DNA of 64,000 bases from Lachnospiraceae bacterium (GCA_021770785.1 JAETQH010000018.1:1-64000); one strand, 5' to 3'; positions 50,850 to 60,320 are shown, counted from the first letter of the stretch. Program-made: numbers and translations. Notes: generated by a model not told the origin, from the sequence alone.

Positions 50850-52682
50850 CTACTGACCGGATGTTGGGTCAGTAGGCTGCTGCTCTGTCGGCTGCGCATT
50901 CGAATCAGTGGGCTGCTGCTCTGTCGGCTGCGCATTCGAATCAGTGGGCTGCTGCTCGGCAGGCTGGGTATTCGGATCCACCGGCTGCTGCTCGGCAGGC
51001 TGGGTATTCGGATCCACCGGCTGCTGCTCGGCAGGCTGGGTGTTCGGATCCACCGGCTGCTGCTCCGTCGGCTGGGTATTCGGGTCCACGCCTGCTTTCA
51101 GGGCGGCCAGGGCGGCTTCTGCTGCCGTCAGAATGTTATAATTGGTGACATAGGCTTTTGCACTGTCCGGGAGAGCGTCATAGAGGTTTCGGGCCCCGGT
51201 AATGACAGGTTCACTCTCTAAGGTAACGATGCCTATGGTGTTAATCATGTTGATAACGGTTGTAGCATCCTGCTGCTGGACAGCTTTGCTTTCTGTGCCT
51301 GGAAGTTCGTAAACTAATACGGCGTAGCCTTTGTCGATGGCACCGTAAATTTTTTCTGCTACGGATAAAGGCAGATTGATACAGCCGTGGGAGCCGTTGG
51401 TTTTATAAATATTGCCGCCGAATTTGCTGCGCCAGGTGGCATCATGCATCCCCACGTCTCCGGCAAAAGGCATCCAGTATTTTACCGGGGTCTCGTAATT
51501 TTCTCCCCTTAAAACCGCATCCATGGTTTTATAGGTCAGTCCAAAGGCTCCTGTTGGCGTTGCATTTCCATTGGAGACTTTTCCTGAAACAAAATCACTT
51601 TCCACTACCAGGGCGCCGTCTTTATAGAGAAACAGGTGCTGCGCTGTCAGGTTGATTTCCACATAGGATTCTCCGTAGTCCTTGTCGCCATGGCTGTTTG
51701 CCCGCTGGGAATAGACAGGTTCCCTGTTGATTGTTCCACCCTGTGCCAAATCGGCTAAAATCTGCCCGATTTCCTCTTCCCTGTCAATTCTCCAGCCATA
51801 AAATCCGTTGGAGATGGTTACTGTTTTTCCATAGGAGGTATCAAATTCCTTGGGCTGATAGGCGGTGTTATATTTTTTTCCAAGCTCTTTGACATATTCC
51901 TCCACCGCTTCCCTGTCAATCTGCGGCTCGTTATCCTCTGCCGAAAGCCATATATGTATGGTATCTCCGTCTAAGGTCTCTGATTTTTCACCAAAATCAT
52001 AGTTGATGACCGTTGCGGCATATTGATTCATCTGTTCGATGCAGGAAAGAAGTTTTTCGTTATCATCTAAAACTTCAGGATTTTGATAGCAGCCTGCCTC
52101 TTCTAAATCCAGTTCATCTGCCAAAACAGTGATTGCCTCTTCCACCGCCTTCACCAACGCCTCCTCGTTGATGGCTGTGCCGTAATCCGCCGGTTTCAGT
52201 TCATATCCGTTTTTCCTGGAGTATTCTGATATTCCCGCATTTTCCGGCTCTCTCTGGTTTTCTTTTTTCATGCAGGACAGCTTTTTCACGCTCTGTTCTA
52301 GCGCCTCTTCCTCATAGGTAACCACCCGCTCTAGTTCTAGTTTTTCCTTCCGAAGCCAGATGGCAGGCCAGAAAAATCCGTTCTGTTCCTCTAACAGCTC
52401 CTCAATTTCTCCCTGAAATACCGGGGCTAAGGAAATACTCTGTCCGGCAATTTCCTCCGCTGCGCCCTCCCGCATGACTAACTGCAGAGAATACCCTTCC
52501 ACTTCCTGTCGAATTATTTCCTCCACTTTTTCTATTCCGTAACCGCCCACTGAAATACCGTCAATGGTTGTTCCAAAACAAAAATGCTTCTGAAAAAATG
52601 CGGCAAATGCCACGTAAACTATAACAAATACTGTCAGCGGGATAGCGATAAACAATACTATACGGGTCTTTTTATTTTGCAT
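50850..52682 (-). CDS. L,D-transpeptidase (YkuD) with peptidoglycan-binding domains and Pro/Gln repeat tail
   Basis: 610 residues: short cytoplasmic start, TM (about 7-28), a long extracellular part with two helical PG_binding_4-type domains (IDGISVGGYGIEKVEEII at the first), and a YkuD catalytic domain (about 345-465). The YkuD domain has the sequence HLFLYKDGALVVESDFVSGK and the active-site Cys/His in NGSHGCINLPLSVAEKIY. A helical FIVAR-like segment (YDALPDSAKAYVTNYN) follows, then six 12-residue repeats. The enzyme makes 3-3 peptide cross-links in peptidoglycan. The start has AAGGAAA upstream and follows a ~210-base leader. Confidence 0.93.
   Translation of the reverse strand: MQNKKTRIVLFIAIPLTVFVIVYVAFAAFFQKHFCFGTTIDGISVGGYGIEKVEEIIRQEVEGYSLQLVMREGAAEEIAGQSISLAPVFQGEIEELLEEQNGFFWPAIWLRKEKLELERVVTYEEEALEQSVKKLSCMKKENQREPENAGISEYSRKNGYELKPADYGTAINEEALVKAVEEAITVLADELDLEEAGCYQNPEVLDDNEKLLSCIEQMNQYAATVINYDFGEKSETLDGDTIHIWLSAEDNEPQIDREAVEEYVKELGKKYNTAYQPKEFDTSYGKTVTISNGFYGWRIDREEEIGQILADLAQGGTINREPVYSQRANSHGDKDYGESYVEINLTAQHLFLYKDGALVVESDFVSGKVSNGNATPTGAFGLTYKTMDAVLRGENYETPVKYWMPFAGDVGMHDATWRSKFGGNIYKTNGSHGCINLPLSVAEKIYGAIDKGYAVLVYELPGTESKAVQQQDATTVINMINTIGIVTLESEPVITGARNLYDALPDSAKAYVTNYNILTAAEAALAALKAGVDPNTQPTEQQPVDPNTQPAEQQPVDPNTQPAEQQPVDPNTQPAEQQPTDSNAQPTEQQPTDSNAQPTEQQPTDPTSGQ
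50871..51086 (-). repeat. six tandem 36-bp repeats in the transpeptidase gene
   Basis: Each unit encodes D-(P/S)-N-(T/A)-Q-P-(T/A)-E-Q-Q-P-(V/T). Units 2-4 and units 5-6 are nearly identical at DNA level, suggesting recent duplication. The unit is a multiple of three, so copy changes keep the frame. It forms a flexible, Pro/Gln-rich wall-spanning tail. Confidence 0.92.
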
Positions 52683-52899
52683 ATCTCTATTTCCTTTCCT
52701 CTTCTAGTAGTATGCCATGTGTTTCACACAAGGCATTCGCCTTAGACGATTTATGCGCACTTCGGTGCGTATCATATCTATGACATTATCTTATGAAACG
52801 CCGGTAAAAATATGACAGCCATGTCTCATTCTCCCAGGCACACATCCCTGATTCTTTTATACATCATCAGCATGTCTGGCATACAGTCGCATATCCTTC

Positions 52900-52927
52900 A
52901 TTATACCCGCCGTCCCTTCCTTGTCAA
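52900..52927 (-). promoter_or_regulatory. strong promoter of the L,D-transpeptidase gene
   Basis: Minus strand TTGACA (52922-52927), 16 bases, TATAAT (52900-52905), both consensus. The ~210-base leader to 52683 can form hairpins, notably TACGCACCGAAGTGCGCATA (around 52753-52772) and AAGGCGAATGCCTT. No T-box or known riboswitch motif is recognised. The 52683-53131 gap otherwise holds the divergent promoter listed next. Confidence 0.8.
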
Positions 52928-53070
52928 CAACTTGCGGCAACTTTAACATTCTTAATAATTCCGTAAAATCTCTTCCAATTTTATCCTTGTATAAATGCAC
53001 AAAAAAAACGGCAACCCCTTAAGTTTTTCTTAAATTTTAGATAATCTTTCTTAAAAAAATAAGAAGGTAA

Positions 53071-53099
53071 TTGTTTCTCTAAATTGACTGTGCTATAAT
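53071..53099 (+). promoter_or_regulatory. promoter of the PAP2-like gene
   Basis: TTGTTT (53071-53076), 17 bases, TATAAT (53094-53099), ~30 bases before the GTG start. Confidence 0.7.
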
Positions 53100-53131
53100 C
53101 GCAAAAGTAAAAAACAAAAGGAGTGAACAAC

Positions 53132-53845
53132 GTGAAAACAGCAGCAAAAGAAACTTTCTATGCTTTTATCGAAAAAAATAAACACGGACTTTTGTTACTT
53201 TATTTTCTCATTTATCTCCCCTGGTTCGGACATCTTGAGAAAACGGTAACCACGCATTTCCATGTGATACATGTGGCGTTAGACGATTACATCCCTTTCT
53301 GCGAATATTTTATCATTCCCTATTTTCTATGGTTTGGTTACATCGCATGGGGATTGGGATACTTTTTCCTGAAAAATAAAAACGAATATTTCAAACTGTG
53401 TACGGTGCTTTTTACGGGAATGACGATTTTCCTCATTATTTCCACCATTTATCCCAACGGGCACTATTTAAGGCCTACGGAATTTGAGCGCAATAATATT
53501 TTCGTACATATGGTAAAATGGCTGTATGCAACCGATACCGCTACGAACCTTTTCCCCAGTATCCATGTGTACAATTCCATTGCCGTCAACATGGCCGTAT
53601 GGCACAGTGAGAATTTCAAAAAAAATAAGGCATTCCGCTTCGGCTCTGCCGCTTTGATGATGAGCATTATCTTATCTACCATGTTTTTAAAACAGCACTC
53701 TGTCTTTGACGTGGCAACGGGTATTATCCTTGCCGTATTTATGTATACTTTAGTTTACAGCAATAATGCCGTATTTTCCCTGCCCAGAGAGCGCAGATAT
53801 GAAACGTGTGCTGCAAGGCGCACAAAGAAATTGCATCGTGTGTAA
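53132..53845 (+). CDS. PAP2-type membrane phosphatase
   Basis: About 237 residues with six hydrophobic segments. The PAP2 active-site motifs are visible: NLFPSIHVYNSIAVNMA and MFLKQHSVFDVATGI, with the His and Asp expected for lipid phosphate or undecaprenyl-pyrophosphate phosphatases. The first motif (KxxxxxxRP) is weak, so activity is probable but not certain. The start is GTG 53132, 9 bases after AAAGGAG; another in-frame GTG at 53123 overlaps that site. It stands alone with its own promoter and terminator. Confidence 0.82.
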   Translation: MKTAAKETFYAFIEKNKHGLLLLYFLIYLPWFGHLEKTVTTHFHVIHVALDDYIPFCEYFIIPYFLWFGYIAWGLGYFFLKNKNEYFKLCTVLFTGMTIFLIISTIYPNGHYLRPTEFERNNIFVHMVKWLYATDTATNLFPSIHVYNSIAVNMAVWHSENFKKNKAFRFGSAALMMSIILSTMFLKQHSVFDVATGIILAVFMYTLVYSNNAVFSLPRERRYETCAARRTKKLHRV

Positions 53846-53866
53846 GTTACACGGTGCAATTTTTCT
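53831..53866. terminator. terminator overlapping the PAP2 gene end
   Basis: TTGCATCGTGT and ACACGGTGCAA (one G-T pair) around a 7-base loop, then TTTTTCTTT on the plus strand. The PAP2 stop codon lies in the loop. An A-run on the other side lets it serve the convergent guanine deaminase gene as well. Confidence 0.88.
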
Positions 53867-53888
53867 TTGCTTAAGCAGCCGGCTTATT

Positions 53889-55175
53889 TTAAAAGCATTC
53901 CTTCCCATCTACAAACTTCCGCACAATCCGGCAGCCCTTTTCCTCATAAATCATCCGCTCCAAACGTTCTTCCACCGCCAGGCTTCTCATGCTTTTTACC
54001 GCCTCATCACTGACCACCACCGCATCAAAGGCATACCCCTCTAAAAAGGAGCCTGTCTTCCCGAAATAACTGCCTCCCCCTAAGGTGGCAAGATAAAAAA
54101 CCTCGGCAAAAGTCAGTGGTTTTGCCTCCTTATCCACCAGCCGCCAGTACATTTTAGAACACTGAATCGCAAAGCTCACAGCTTTTGCCATAGAAAGGCC
54201 TGCCCCTCCTGCCACGTCCGTGCCGATTCCCACATCTATCCCCAACTCTAAATATTTCCGGACAGGGGCAATGCCTGAGGACAAATTCAGATTCGATTCC
54301 GGACAATGCGCCACATAAACACCCCGCCGTCTCATCAAATCCATTTCCTCGTCGCTGCAATACACACAATGTGCCATCACTGCCGGATATTCCTTCGTTC
54401 CCAGCATACAGAACAAATCGTAAGCCCCCGCATAGCTGTCCGCCCCCTGCACAAGTTCTTTTACCCATGCCACCTCAGAAGGATTTTCCGAAAGATGGGA
54501 CTGCACCTTAAGCCCATGCTTTTTCTGCAGCCCGGAAAGCCCCCGCATCAGTTCATCACTACAGCAGGGAATAAACCGCGGCGTCAGTATCGCCATGGTA
54601 CGTCTGTAATTTTTCTCCGAAACCCGGGCAAGCCACTCTTTTGTCTCTTCTAAGGATGCCGCTGCATGTTCCTCACAAAGCCCCTCGCCGCCGTTTCTAT
54701 CCATGTTGACTTTCCCCACACAGGTGATAAGCCCGCTTTCCTCTAACTGGTCCATCAGCTCTAACGTTGCTTCTTTGTGCAGCGTGGCAAAAATGCAGGC
54801 TCTCGTGGTAAAACTCCGCTTTAGATCCTCCACGAACATGCGGTAAGCCTTTTTCGCATACTCCAAATCCTGATATTTCGCCTCTTCGGGAAACGTGTGC
54901 GTTTGCAGCCAATCTAACAGCTCCAAATCCATTCCCAGTCCCCGGAAGGTATACTGTGGCGCATGTAAATGCAAATCCGTCATTCCCGGTATCACCAAAT
55001 CGTCACCGCAGTCTATCAGCGGAAAGCTCCGGTATTTCTCCGGCACCTCGGCAAATACACCCATACAAATGCCCTCTGCGCACACCACATACGAATCCGG
55101 CATGCAGCAAAGGGTTTTGTCCTCTCTCGAAAAGCCAATATTACCTTTTAAAACAAAATTTCCGTCTATCCTCAT
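53889..55175 (-). CDS. guaD: guanine deaminase
   Basis: A ~428-residue amidohydrolase converting guanine to xanthine. The zinc site starts with PGMTDLHLHAPQYTFRG, the GuaD-typical substrate region FPEEAKYQDLEYAKKAY follows, then VQSHLSENPSEVAW, VMAHCVYCSDEEMDLM and GIGTDVAGGAGLSMAKA with the last Asp ligand. All zinc ligands are present. The start at 55175 (MRIDGNFVLKG) lies just after the preceding gene's stop and has AGAGAG; an earlier in-frame start overlaps that gene. It is the last gene of a run from the methyltransferase at 60 kb. Confidence 0.93.
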   Translation of the reverse strand: MRIDGNFVLKGNIGFSREDKTLCCMPDSYVVCAEGICMGVFAEVPEKYRSFPLIDCGDDLVIPGMTDLHLHAPQYTFRGLGMDLELLDWLQTHTFPEEAKYQDLEYAKKAYRMFVEDLKRSFTTRACIFATLHKEATLELMDQLEESGLITCVGKVNMDRNGGEGLCEEHAAASLEETKEWLARVSEKNYRRTMAILTPRFIPCCSDELMRGLSGLQKKHGLKVQSHLSENPSEVAWVKELVQGADSYAGAYDLFCMLGTKEYPAVMAHCVYCSDEEMDLMRRRGVYVAHCPESNLNLSSGIAPVRKYLELGIDVGIGTDVAGGAGLSMAKAVSFAIQCSKMYWRLVDKEAKPLTFAEVFYLATLGGGSYFGKTGSFLEGYAFDAVVVSDEAVKSMRSLAVEERLERMIYEEKGCRIVRKFVDGKECF

Positions 55176-55207
55176 ATTCTCTCTTTCTGTTATTTCTGAA
55201 TCCACGG

Positions 55208-56386
55208 CTACCACAATTTGAAAATCTGAATCGCAGATTTCACCACTTTGTAGGGAATCGTCTCTAGTTCCCTCGCAGCGTTCTTTAATTCTTTGCGGAT
55301 TTCAATATGCTGCGGACAGTGGCTCTCACATTTTCCGCAGCCGATGCACTGAGAAGCGCTGCTGGTATCCTTCCGAAAAGCCGTGCATTGCAGGTAATCC
55401 TGCCGCCCGGATCTTTTTCCCTCGGAATACATGGCATTGTAACAGCGGAAGGTTCCGGGAATATCCACTCCCTTCGGGCAGGGCATACAATAGCTGCAGC
55501 CGGTGCACCCCACCTTTACATTCTTTTCAATTTCCTTTTTCACCTGTTCCACAAGGGCAAAATCCTCTTCCGTCATACAGCCCACCGGAGACTCGGATGC
55601 CGTCTTCACATTCTGTTCCACCATCTCCATGGAGTTCATGCCGGAAAGCACGCAGGTCACCTCCGGCTGGTTGTAAAGCCATTTTAACGCCAATTCCGCA
55701 GGGGTGCGCTGCTTTTCATCTTTGTGGAACAGTTCCTTGGCGCTCTCCGGCAGCAGATTCACCAGACGGCCGCCCCGAAGCGGCTCCATAATAATAACCG
55801 GAAGCCCTTTTTTATTGGCATACCTTAAGCCTTCCACTCCTGCCTGGGAATGCTCATCCATGTAATTATACTGAATCTGGCAAAAATCCCAGTCATAGGC
55901 ATCCACCAGTTTCTGAAACATATCCGAATTTCCGTGATAGGAAAAACCGATATTCCGAATCTCTCCGGAGGCAAGCTTTTTCTCAATCCACTCCGCCATT
56001 CCCATCTGTTTCAATCGCTCCCAGGTAGGGATATCCGTAAGCATATGCATCAGATAATAGTCTATATAAGTTGTTTTCAGGCGTTTTAATTCCTCCTGAA
56101 ACATTTTTTCCACGCCGTCCATGGATTTTATCAGATAATGGGGCAGCTTAGTAGCAAGATAAATCTTTTCCCTGCACCCGTTTCTGTGCAGAATCTCTCC
56201 CACTGCCGCTTCGCTTCCCGGATAAACATACGCCGTATCCAAATAGTTCACGCCGGACTCAATGGCTGCCATCACCTCTTTTTCCGCTTTGTCAATGTCA
56301 ATGCTGCCGCCTTTTTTGGTAAAACGCATACAGCCATAGCCTAACACAGAAATATCATTCCCTTTTTTGTTCTTACGATACTGCAT
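55208..56386 (-). CDS. aldo/keto reductase with C-terminal 4Fe-4S domain
   Basis: 392 residues. The N-terminal NADPH-dependent TIM barrel has VLGYGCMRFTKKGG, the catalytic Asp and Tyr in VNYLDTAYVYPGSE, Lys in YLATKLPHY and His in YLMHMLTDIP. The C-terminal ~100 residues hold two Cys clusters, CTGCSYCMPCPKGVDIPG and CIGCGKCESHCPQHIEI, typical of a bacterial 2[4Fe-4S] module fused to aldo/keto reductases of anaerobes. The substrate is unknown. The start overlaps the nadE stop as TAATG, with AGGAGG upstream. Confidence 0.92.
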   Translation of the reverse strand: MQYRKNKKGNDISVLGYGCMRFTKKGGSIDIDKAEKEVMAAIESGVNYLDTAYVYPGSEAAVGEILHRNGCREKIYLATKLPHYLIKSMDGVEKMFQEELKRLKTTYIDYYLMHMLTDIPTWERLKQMGMAEWIEKKLASGEIRNIGFSYHGNSDMFQKLVDAYDWDFCQIQYNYMDEHSQAGVEGLRYANKKGLPVIIMEPLRGGRLVNLLPESAKELFHKDEKQRTPAELALKWLYNQPEVTCVLSGMNSMEMVEQNVKTASESPVGCMTEEDFALVEQVKKEIEKNVKVGCTGCSYCMPCPKGVDIPGTFRCYNAMYSEGKRSGRQDYLQCTAFRKDTSSASQCIGCGKCESHCPQHIEIRKELKNAARELETIPYKVVKSAIQIFKLW

Positions 56387-58308
56387 TACTGCCTCCTTTT
56401 CAATTTTTCCACTTCCTCTAACCAGACCGCCCCACAGGCATCTGACGGCATTCTTAAATCGCCTCTCGGAGACACCGCCACACTTCCCACCTTCGGACCG
56501 TCCGGCAGGCAGGAACGCTTAAACTGCTGGGCGAAGAATCTGCGGTAAAAGATTTCCAGCCATTTTAAAATCGTCTCTTCGTCATACACTCCGCAAAAAG
56601 CCAGCTTTGCCAGCCGATACACCTTTGCCGGGGAGAAACCCAGACGCAGCATGTGGTACAAATAAAAATCATGCAGCTCGTAGGGTCCCACCAAATCCTC
56701 GGTTTTCTGGGAAATCTGCCCCTCCTCCGGCGGAAGCAGCTCCGGGGAAACCGGGGTGTCCAACACATCAAGCAGCACCTGCTCTAACTCTTTATCCTGA
56801 CAGGTATCCGCATAATATTGCACCAGATGGCGCACTAAGGTTTTCGGCACGGAAGCGTTTACCGCATACATGGACATATGATCCCCGTTGTAGGTCGCCC
56901 AGCCCAACGCTAGCTCCGACAAATCTCCGGTTCCAATCACCATGCCGCCGGATTTGTTGGCAATATCCATCAAAATCTGGGTACGCTCCCTGGCCTGCCC
57001 GTTCTCGTAGGTCACATCATGGATATCCGGATTCTGATTGATATCCCGGAAATGAACATTCACCGCCTCCCGGATATCTACTTCCATAAAATCCGCCTGC
57101 AAGCTGTGAATGAGCTTCACCGCATTGTCGTAGGTGCGGTCTGTAGTTCCAAAGCCCGGCATGGTAACCGCCTTAATCTGCTTATGGTTCATTCCTAGCA
57201 AATCGAAGGCACGCACCGTTACCAGCAGCGCGAGGGTGGAATCCAGTCCGCCGGAAATCCCCACCACCGCTGTTTTACAGTTCGTATGCTCTAACCGCTT
57301 CTTTAAGCCGTTTGCCTGAATCGCAAGGATTTCCTCGCAGCGCATATCCCGGTCTGTTTTTCCGGTGGGAACAAAGGGCATTGCCTGAATATAGCGGGAA
57401 AGCTCCGTCTTTTCTATTTTTAAGGAAAATTCCGTCTCCTTATAATCCTTCCATTCCGGCTCGAAGGTAGTCATCCGCCGTCTCTCGCCCTCTAACCGCT
57501 GTACGTCAATTTCCGAGTAAATCGTCTCACCTGTAAATTCTTTGGACTCCTTTAAAATAACACCGTTTTCCGCTATCAGGTTATGTCCGCTGTATACCAC
57601 GTCCTGGGTAGATTCCCCGTCTCCCGCACTGGCATAAATGTAACCGCAGAGAAGTCTTGCCGACTGGCTTTTTACCAGTTCCCTGCGGTAGGCAGATTTT
57701 CCGGTAATCTCATTGGAGGCGGAAAGGTTAACAATGACACTGGCTCCGTTTCTTGCATGGCGGATACTCGGCGGCTCCGGCGTCCACAAATCCTCGCAGA
57801 TTTCCACAGCAATTTTTAACTCCGGCATGGCTGCACAGGTAAATATCTGGCTGGTGCCAAAGGGAACTTTCCAGTCTTTTTCAAGCTGCAGTTCCACCAC
57901 CTCTTTCATTCCTCCGGTGAAATGGCGCGCCTCATAAAATTCATTGTAATTGGGCAGATAGGTTTTCGGTACAATGCCTAACACCTTTCCCCCACACAAG
58001 GCAGCCGCCGCATTGTATAGTTTTCCCCTGTGGGCTAAAGGCAGCCCCACAAAGACAATGGCATCTATCTCTGCCGTGGCAGCCGCAATGGTGAAAAGCT
58101 CTTCCCTTGCCTCCCGGAGCAGCTTTTCCTGCAAAAACAAATCCCCACAGGTATATCCGGTGATGCAAAGCTCCGGGAACACAATGATTTTTGCCCCCTG
58201 CTCCGCCGCATTTTCCATCAAATCACAAATCTGTTTTCCGTTGTATTTCGTGTCGGCAACCCTTATCTTCGGCGTCACTGCCGCAACCTTTACAAATCCC
58301 TGTTCCAT
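56386..58308 (-). CDS. nadE: glutamine-dependent NAD+ synthetase
   Basis: About 640 residues. The N-terminal nitrilase-type glutaminase (Glu in IIVFPELCITGYTCGD, Lys in VPKTYLPNYNEFYEA, Cys in KIAVEICEDLWTPEPP) is joined to a C-terminal synthetase with the PP-loop GISGGLDSTLALLVT and GTGDLSELALGWATYNGDH. It amidates deamido-NAD to NAD. The start at 58308 is chosen for GGAGGA upstream; an earlier in-frame start overlaps hslO. It is co-transcribed with hslO and the aldo/keto reductase gene. Confidence 0.96.
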   Translation of the reverse strand: MEQGFVKVAAVTPKIRVADTKYNGKQICDLMENAAEQGAKIIVFPELCITGYTCGDLFLQEKLLREAREELFTIAAATAEIDAIVFVGLPLAHRGKLYNAAAALCGGKVLGIVPKTYLPNYNEFYEARHFTGGMKEVVELQLEKDWKVPFGTSQIFTCAAMPELKIAVEICEDLWTPEPPSIRHARNGASVIVNLSASNEITGKSAYRRELVKSQSARLLCGYIYASAGDGESTQDVVYSGHNLIAENGVILKESKEFTGETIYSEIDVQRLEGERRRMTTFEPEWKDYKETEFSLKIEKTELSRYIQAMPFVPTGKTDRDMRCEEILAIQANGLKKRLEHTNCKTAVVGISGGLDSTLALLVTVRAFDLLGMNHKQIKAVTMPGFGTTDRTYDNAVKLIHSLQADFMEVDIREAVNVHFRDINQNPDIHDVTYENGQARERTQILMDIANKSGGMVIGTGDLSELALGWATYNGDHMSMYAVNASVPKTLVRHLVQYYADTCQDKELEQVLLDVLDTPVSPELLPPEEGQISQKTEDLVGPYELHDFYLYHMLRLGFSPAKVYRLAKLAFCGVYDEETILKWLEIFYRRFFAQQFKRSCLPDGPKVGSVAVSPRGDLRMPSDACGAVWLEEVEKLKRRQ

Positions 58309-58348
58309 TGAATCCTCCACACCAAACGGTTTTTTCCGTTTTCCTGTT

Positions 58349-59224
58349 CTATTTTCCGGCACGCATTTCTTTTAATTCCTCTACGGTAAACTCATAAGCC
58401 TTATTACAGAACTGGCACTTAACCTCGATGGATTCCCCATCGCCGATAATATCGTCCAAATCCTTTTTACTTAAAGTCGCAATAGCTCTTGACACCTTTT
58501 TCTTAGAACAGTCGCACCGGAATGCCGCATCCATCTTATCGGTAATCTCTACCCCGAACTCTCCTAAAATTTCCTCTAAAATCATCTCCGGCGTTTTGCC
58601 ATCCTCTAACATCTCCGTCACAGAAGCAATCTCCGTGATTTTCTTCTCTAATTTTTCCACCACCTCGTCACTGGTGAAGGGCATCAGCTGAATAATAAAG
58701 CCCCCCGCCTGCCTTACGGATAAATTTTTATCCACCAGCACGCCAAGCCCCACAGCAGACGGTATCTGCTCTGAAGTGGCAAAATAATAGGTCAAATCCT
58801 CTGCAATTTCCCCGGTCTGTAGCGCAATCTGCCCCACATAAGGCTCCTTTAGCCCCATATCCTTAATCACGCTCATCACCCCAAGTCCTAAGGCGCCGCC
58901 CACATCTAATTTTCCCTGGGCGTTGGGGGGCAGTTCCACATCAGCTGCCATGGGGAATCCCTTGACCTCCCCCTTGGAATTTGCCGTCACCGTCAGTCCT
59001 TTTGCCGGACCGCTGCACTGTATCTGCACCGTCAGAAGGTCTTTTTCCCCCTTCATCATCGTTCCCATCATGGCAGCGCTGGAGAGAAGTCTTCCCAATG
59101 CTGCCGTAATCACAGGGCTGGTGCCGTGGTCACGTCTCGCCTCCTCCACCATCTCCTTTGAAGTAATGGCAAACGCCCTTATCTGGCTGTCCGCCGCCGT
59201 CGCTCTTACAATATAATCACTCAT
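58349..59224 (-). CDS. hslO: redox-regulated chaperone Hsp33
   Basis: About 291 residues. The N-terminal domain starts SDYIVRATAADSQIRAFA, with GRLLSSAAMMGTMMKGEKDL and GLGVMSVIKDMGLKEPYVG. The C-terminal zinc switch has the four Cys in FRCDCSKKKV and VKCQFCNKAYEF. Oxidation releases zinc and activates holdase function. The start at 59224 has GGAGG 5 bases upstream; the in-frame GTG/ATG options further up lie in the methyltransferase gene. The gene overlaps the methyltransferase end by 8 bp. Confidence 0.95.
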   Translation of the reverse strand: MSDYIVRATAADSQIRAFAITSKEMVEEARRDHGTSPVITAALGRLLSSAAMMGTMMKGEKDLLTVQIQCSGPAKGLTVTANSKGEVKGFPMAADVELPPNAQGKLDVGGALGLGVMSVIKDMGLKEPYVGQIALQTGEIAEDLTYYFATSEQIPSAVGLGVLVDKNLSVRQAGGFIIQLMPFTSDEVVEKLEKKITEIASVTEMLEDGKTPEMILEEILGEFGVEITDKMDAAFRCDCSKKKVSRAIATLSKKDLDDIIGDGESIEVKCQFCNKAYEFTVEELKEMRAGK

Positions 59225-60008
59225 TTTTTCCTCCGTTCTTCCCCTGCTCTCTGGCAATCACATAAATCCGCTCACTGTCCTCTTTCACCGGTTCTCTGGT
59301 AAACGCATCATAAGCAGCCACAAACTCAAGCCCTGCTTCCTCCAACAGGTTTTTCACCGTCCCCAGCCCATAAGCCCGCTGATAATGCGTCTCCTGATAT
59401 CTCCGGTACAGCTCTCCCTTTTCCCTGATAAACAGCGTCAGATCATACTCATTCACCCCGCTGTCCTCATCAAAGTAGTTTTCCCAGATAAAACTGCCCT
59501 CTTCCCGGCTCTCGCTGATCGTATTCTCTCCCAGAAGCTCCCTGTACTTATATAAAGTGTTCAAATCAAAAACAAAAATTCCTCCGGGGTCCAAATAATT
59601 ATTCACAAGACGAAACACTTGCAGCAATTCCTGTTCCTGCAGGATATAATTCATCGAGTCGCAGATACTCACCACTCCCCGCACCGTCCCATAAAGCTCA
59701 AACTCCCGCATATCCTGAAGCAAATACAAAATCGAAGTGTTTTCTCCGCCAGGAACCTCTTCTTCTTCATACTCCGCCGCCCTGGCAATCTTAAGCATTT
59801 CCTCCGAGTTATCCACCCCAATCATGTCAAAGCCCGCCTCGCAAAGCAGCCGTGTCAGTTTTCCCGTCCCACAGCCCAAATCCAAAAGCAGTCCGTCCTC
59901 TATCCCGTATTCCTTTAAAAGACCCGTAATATAAACACACCATTCCTCATAAGGAACATTGTCCATAAACAAGTCATAAACCTCCGCAAAACTACTGTAA
60001 GCCTCCAC
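59217..60008 (-). CDS. class I SAM-dependent methyltransferase
   Basis: 263 residues. Motif I is GLLLDLGCGTGKLTRLL, followed by FDMIGVDNSEEMLKIARAAE (motif II acid) and GVVSICDSMNYIL. YSSFAEVYDLFMDNVPYEEW at the start is typical of a Firmicutes family often encoded near hslO; the substrate is unknown. The start codon is GTG with only a weak GAGAAG site. It heads a run of five leftward genes. Confidence 0.9.
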   Translation of the reverse strand: MEAYSSFAEVYDLFMDNVPYEEWCVYITGLLKEYGIEDGLLLDLGCGTGKLTRLLCEAGFDMIGVDNSEEMLKIARAAEYEEEEVPGGENTSILYLLQDMREFELYGTVRGVVSICDSMNYILQEQELLQVFRLVNNYLDPGGIFVFDLNTLYKYRELLGENTISESREEGSFIWENYFDEDSGVNEYDLTLFIREKGELYRRYQETHYQRAYGLGTVKNLLEEAGLEFVAAYDAFTREPVKEDSERIYVIAREQGKNGGKNE

Positions 60009-60128
60009 GTTCTTCTCACTTTCCGTTCATGACATATTTTCTCGCTATTAACATTGTTATACTATCAATTTTCGGGGGGAAAATCAAGAAGTTATAGTTT
60101 TCCACTTACTTTCACAAATTATAAAATA

Positions 60129-60320
60129 TCAGCGTAAGTACACCTTCTGCCAATCAATTTGAATTTTCCTTACCGATGATTTATTCTTTGTTGGCATAAA
60201 CCCACCATCGCCTTTGTAATCCCACATCTTACTTATTGACAATGTCTGTCTTGCAAAATCAAAGTCAGATGGTGTAATTGCAGGCGTCTCTGCTTTTGTC
60301 AAGTTAAATCTAAAAAATAT
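60129..60320 (-). pseudogene. tyrosine-recombinase (phage/ICE integrase) fragment
   Basis: An open stretch of ~60 codons without a start, ending at TGA 60129-60131. It carries AITPSDFDFARQTLSISKMW, then DYKGDGGFMPTKNKSSVRKI and QIDWQKV, the part of Tn916/phage-type integrases just after the first catalytic Arg. Upstream (GMR-GE region) and downstream catalytic parts are gone. The flanking 60009-60128 and 60321-60482 stretches hold no other gene. It marks an old integration or excision near the accessory island. Confidence 0.65.

Noticed and set aside
50871-51086. CRISPR-like array of 36-bp repeats
   Set aside because: Repeats are directly adjacent with no spacers and lie in frame inside the L,D-transpeptidase gene.
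52683-52892. Riboswitch in the L,D-transpeptidase leader
   Set aside because: Two short hairpins are visible, but no motif of a known riboswitch class is recognised.
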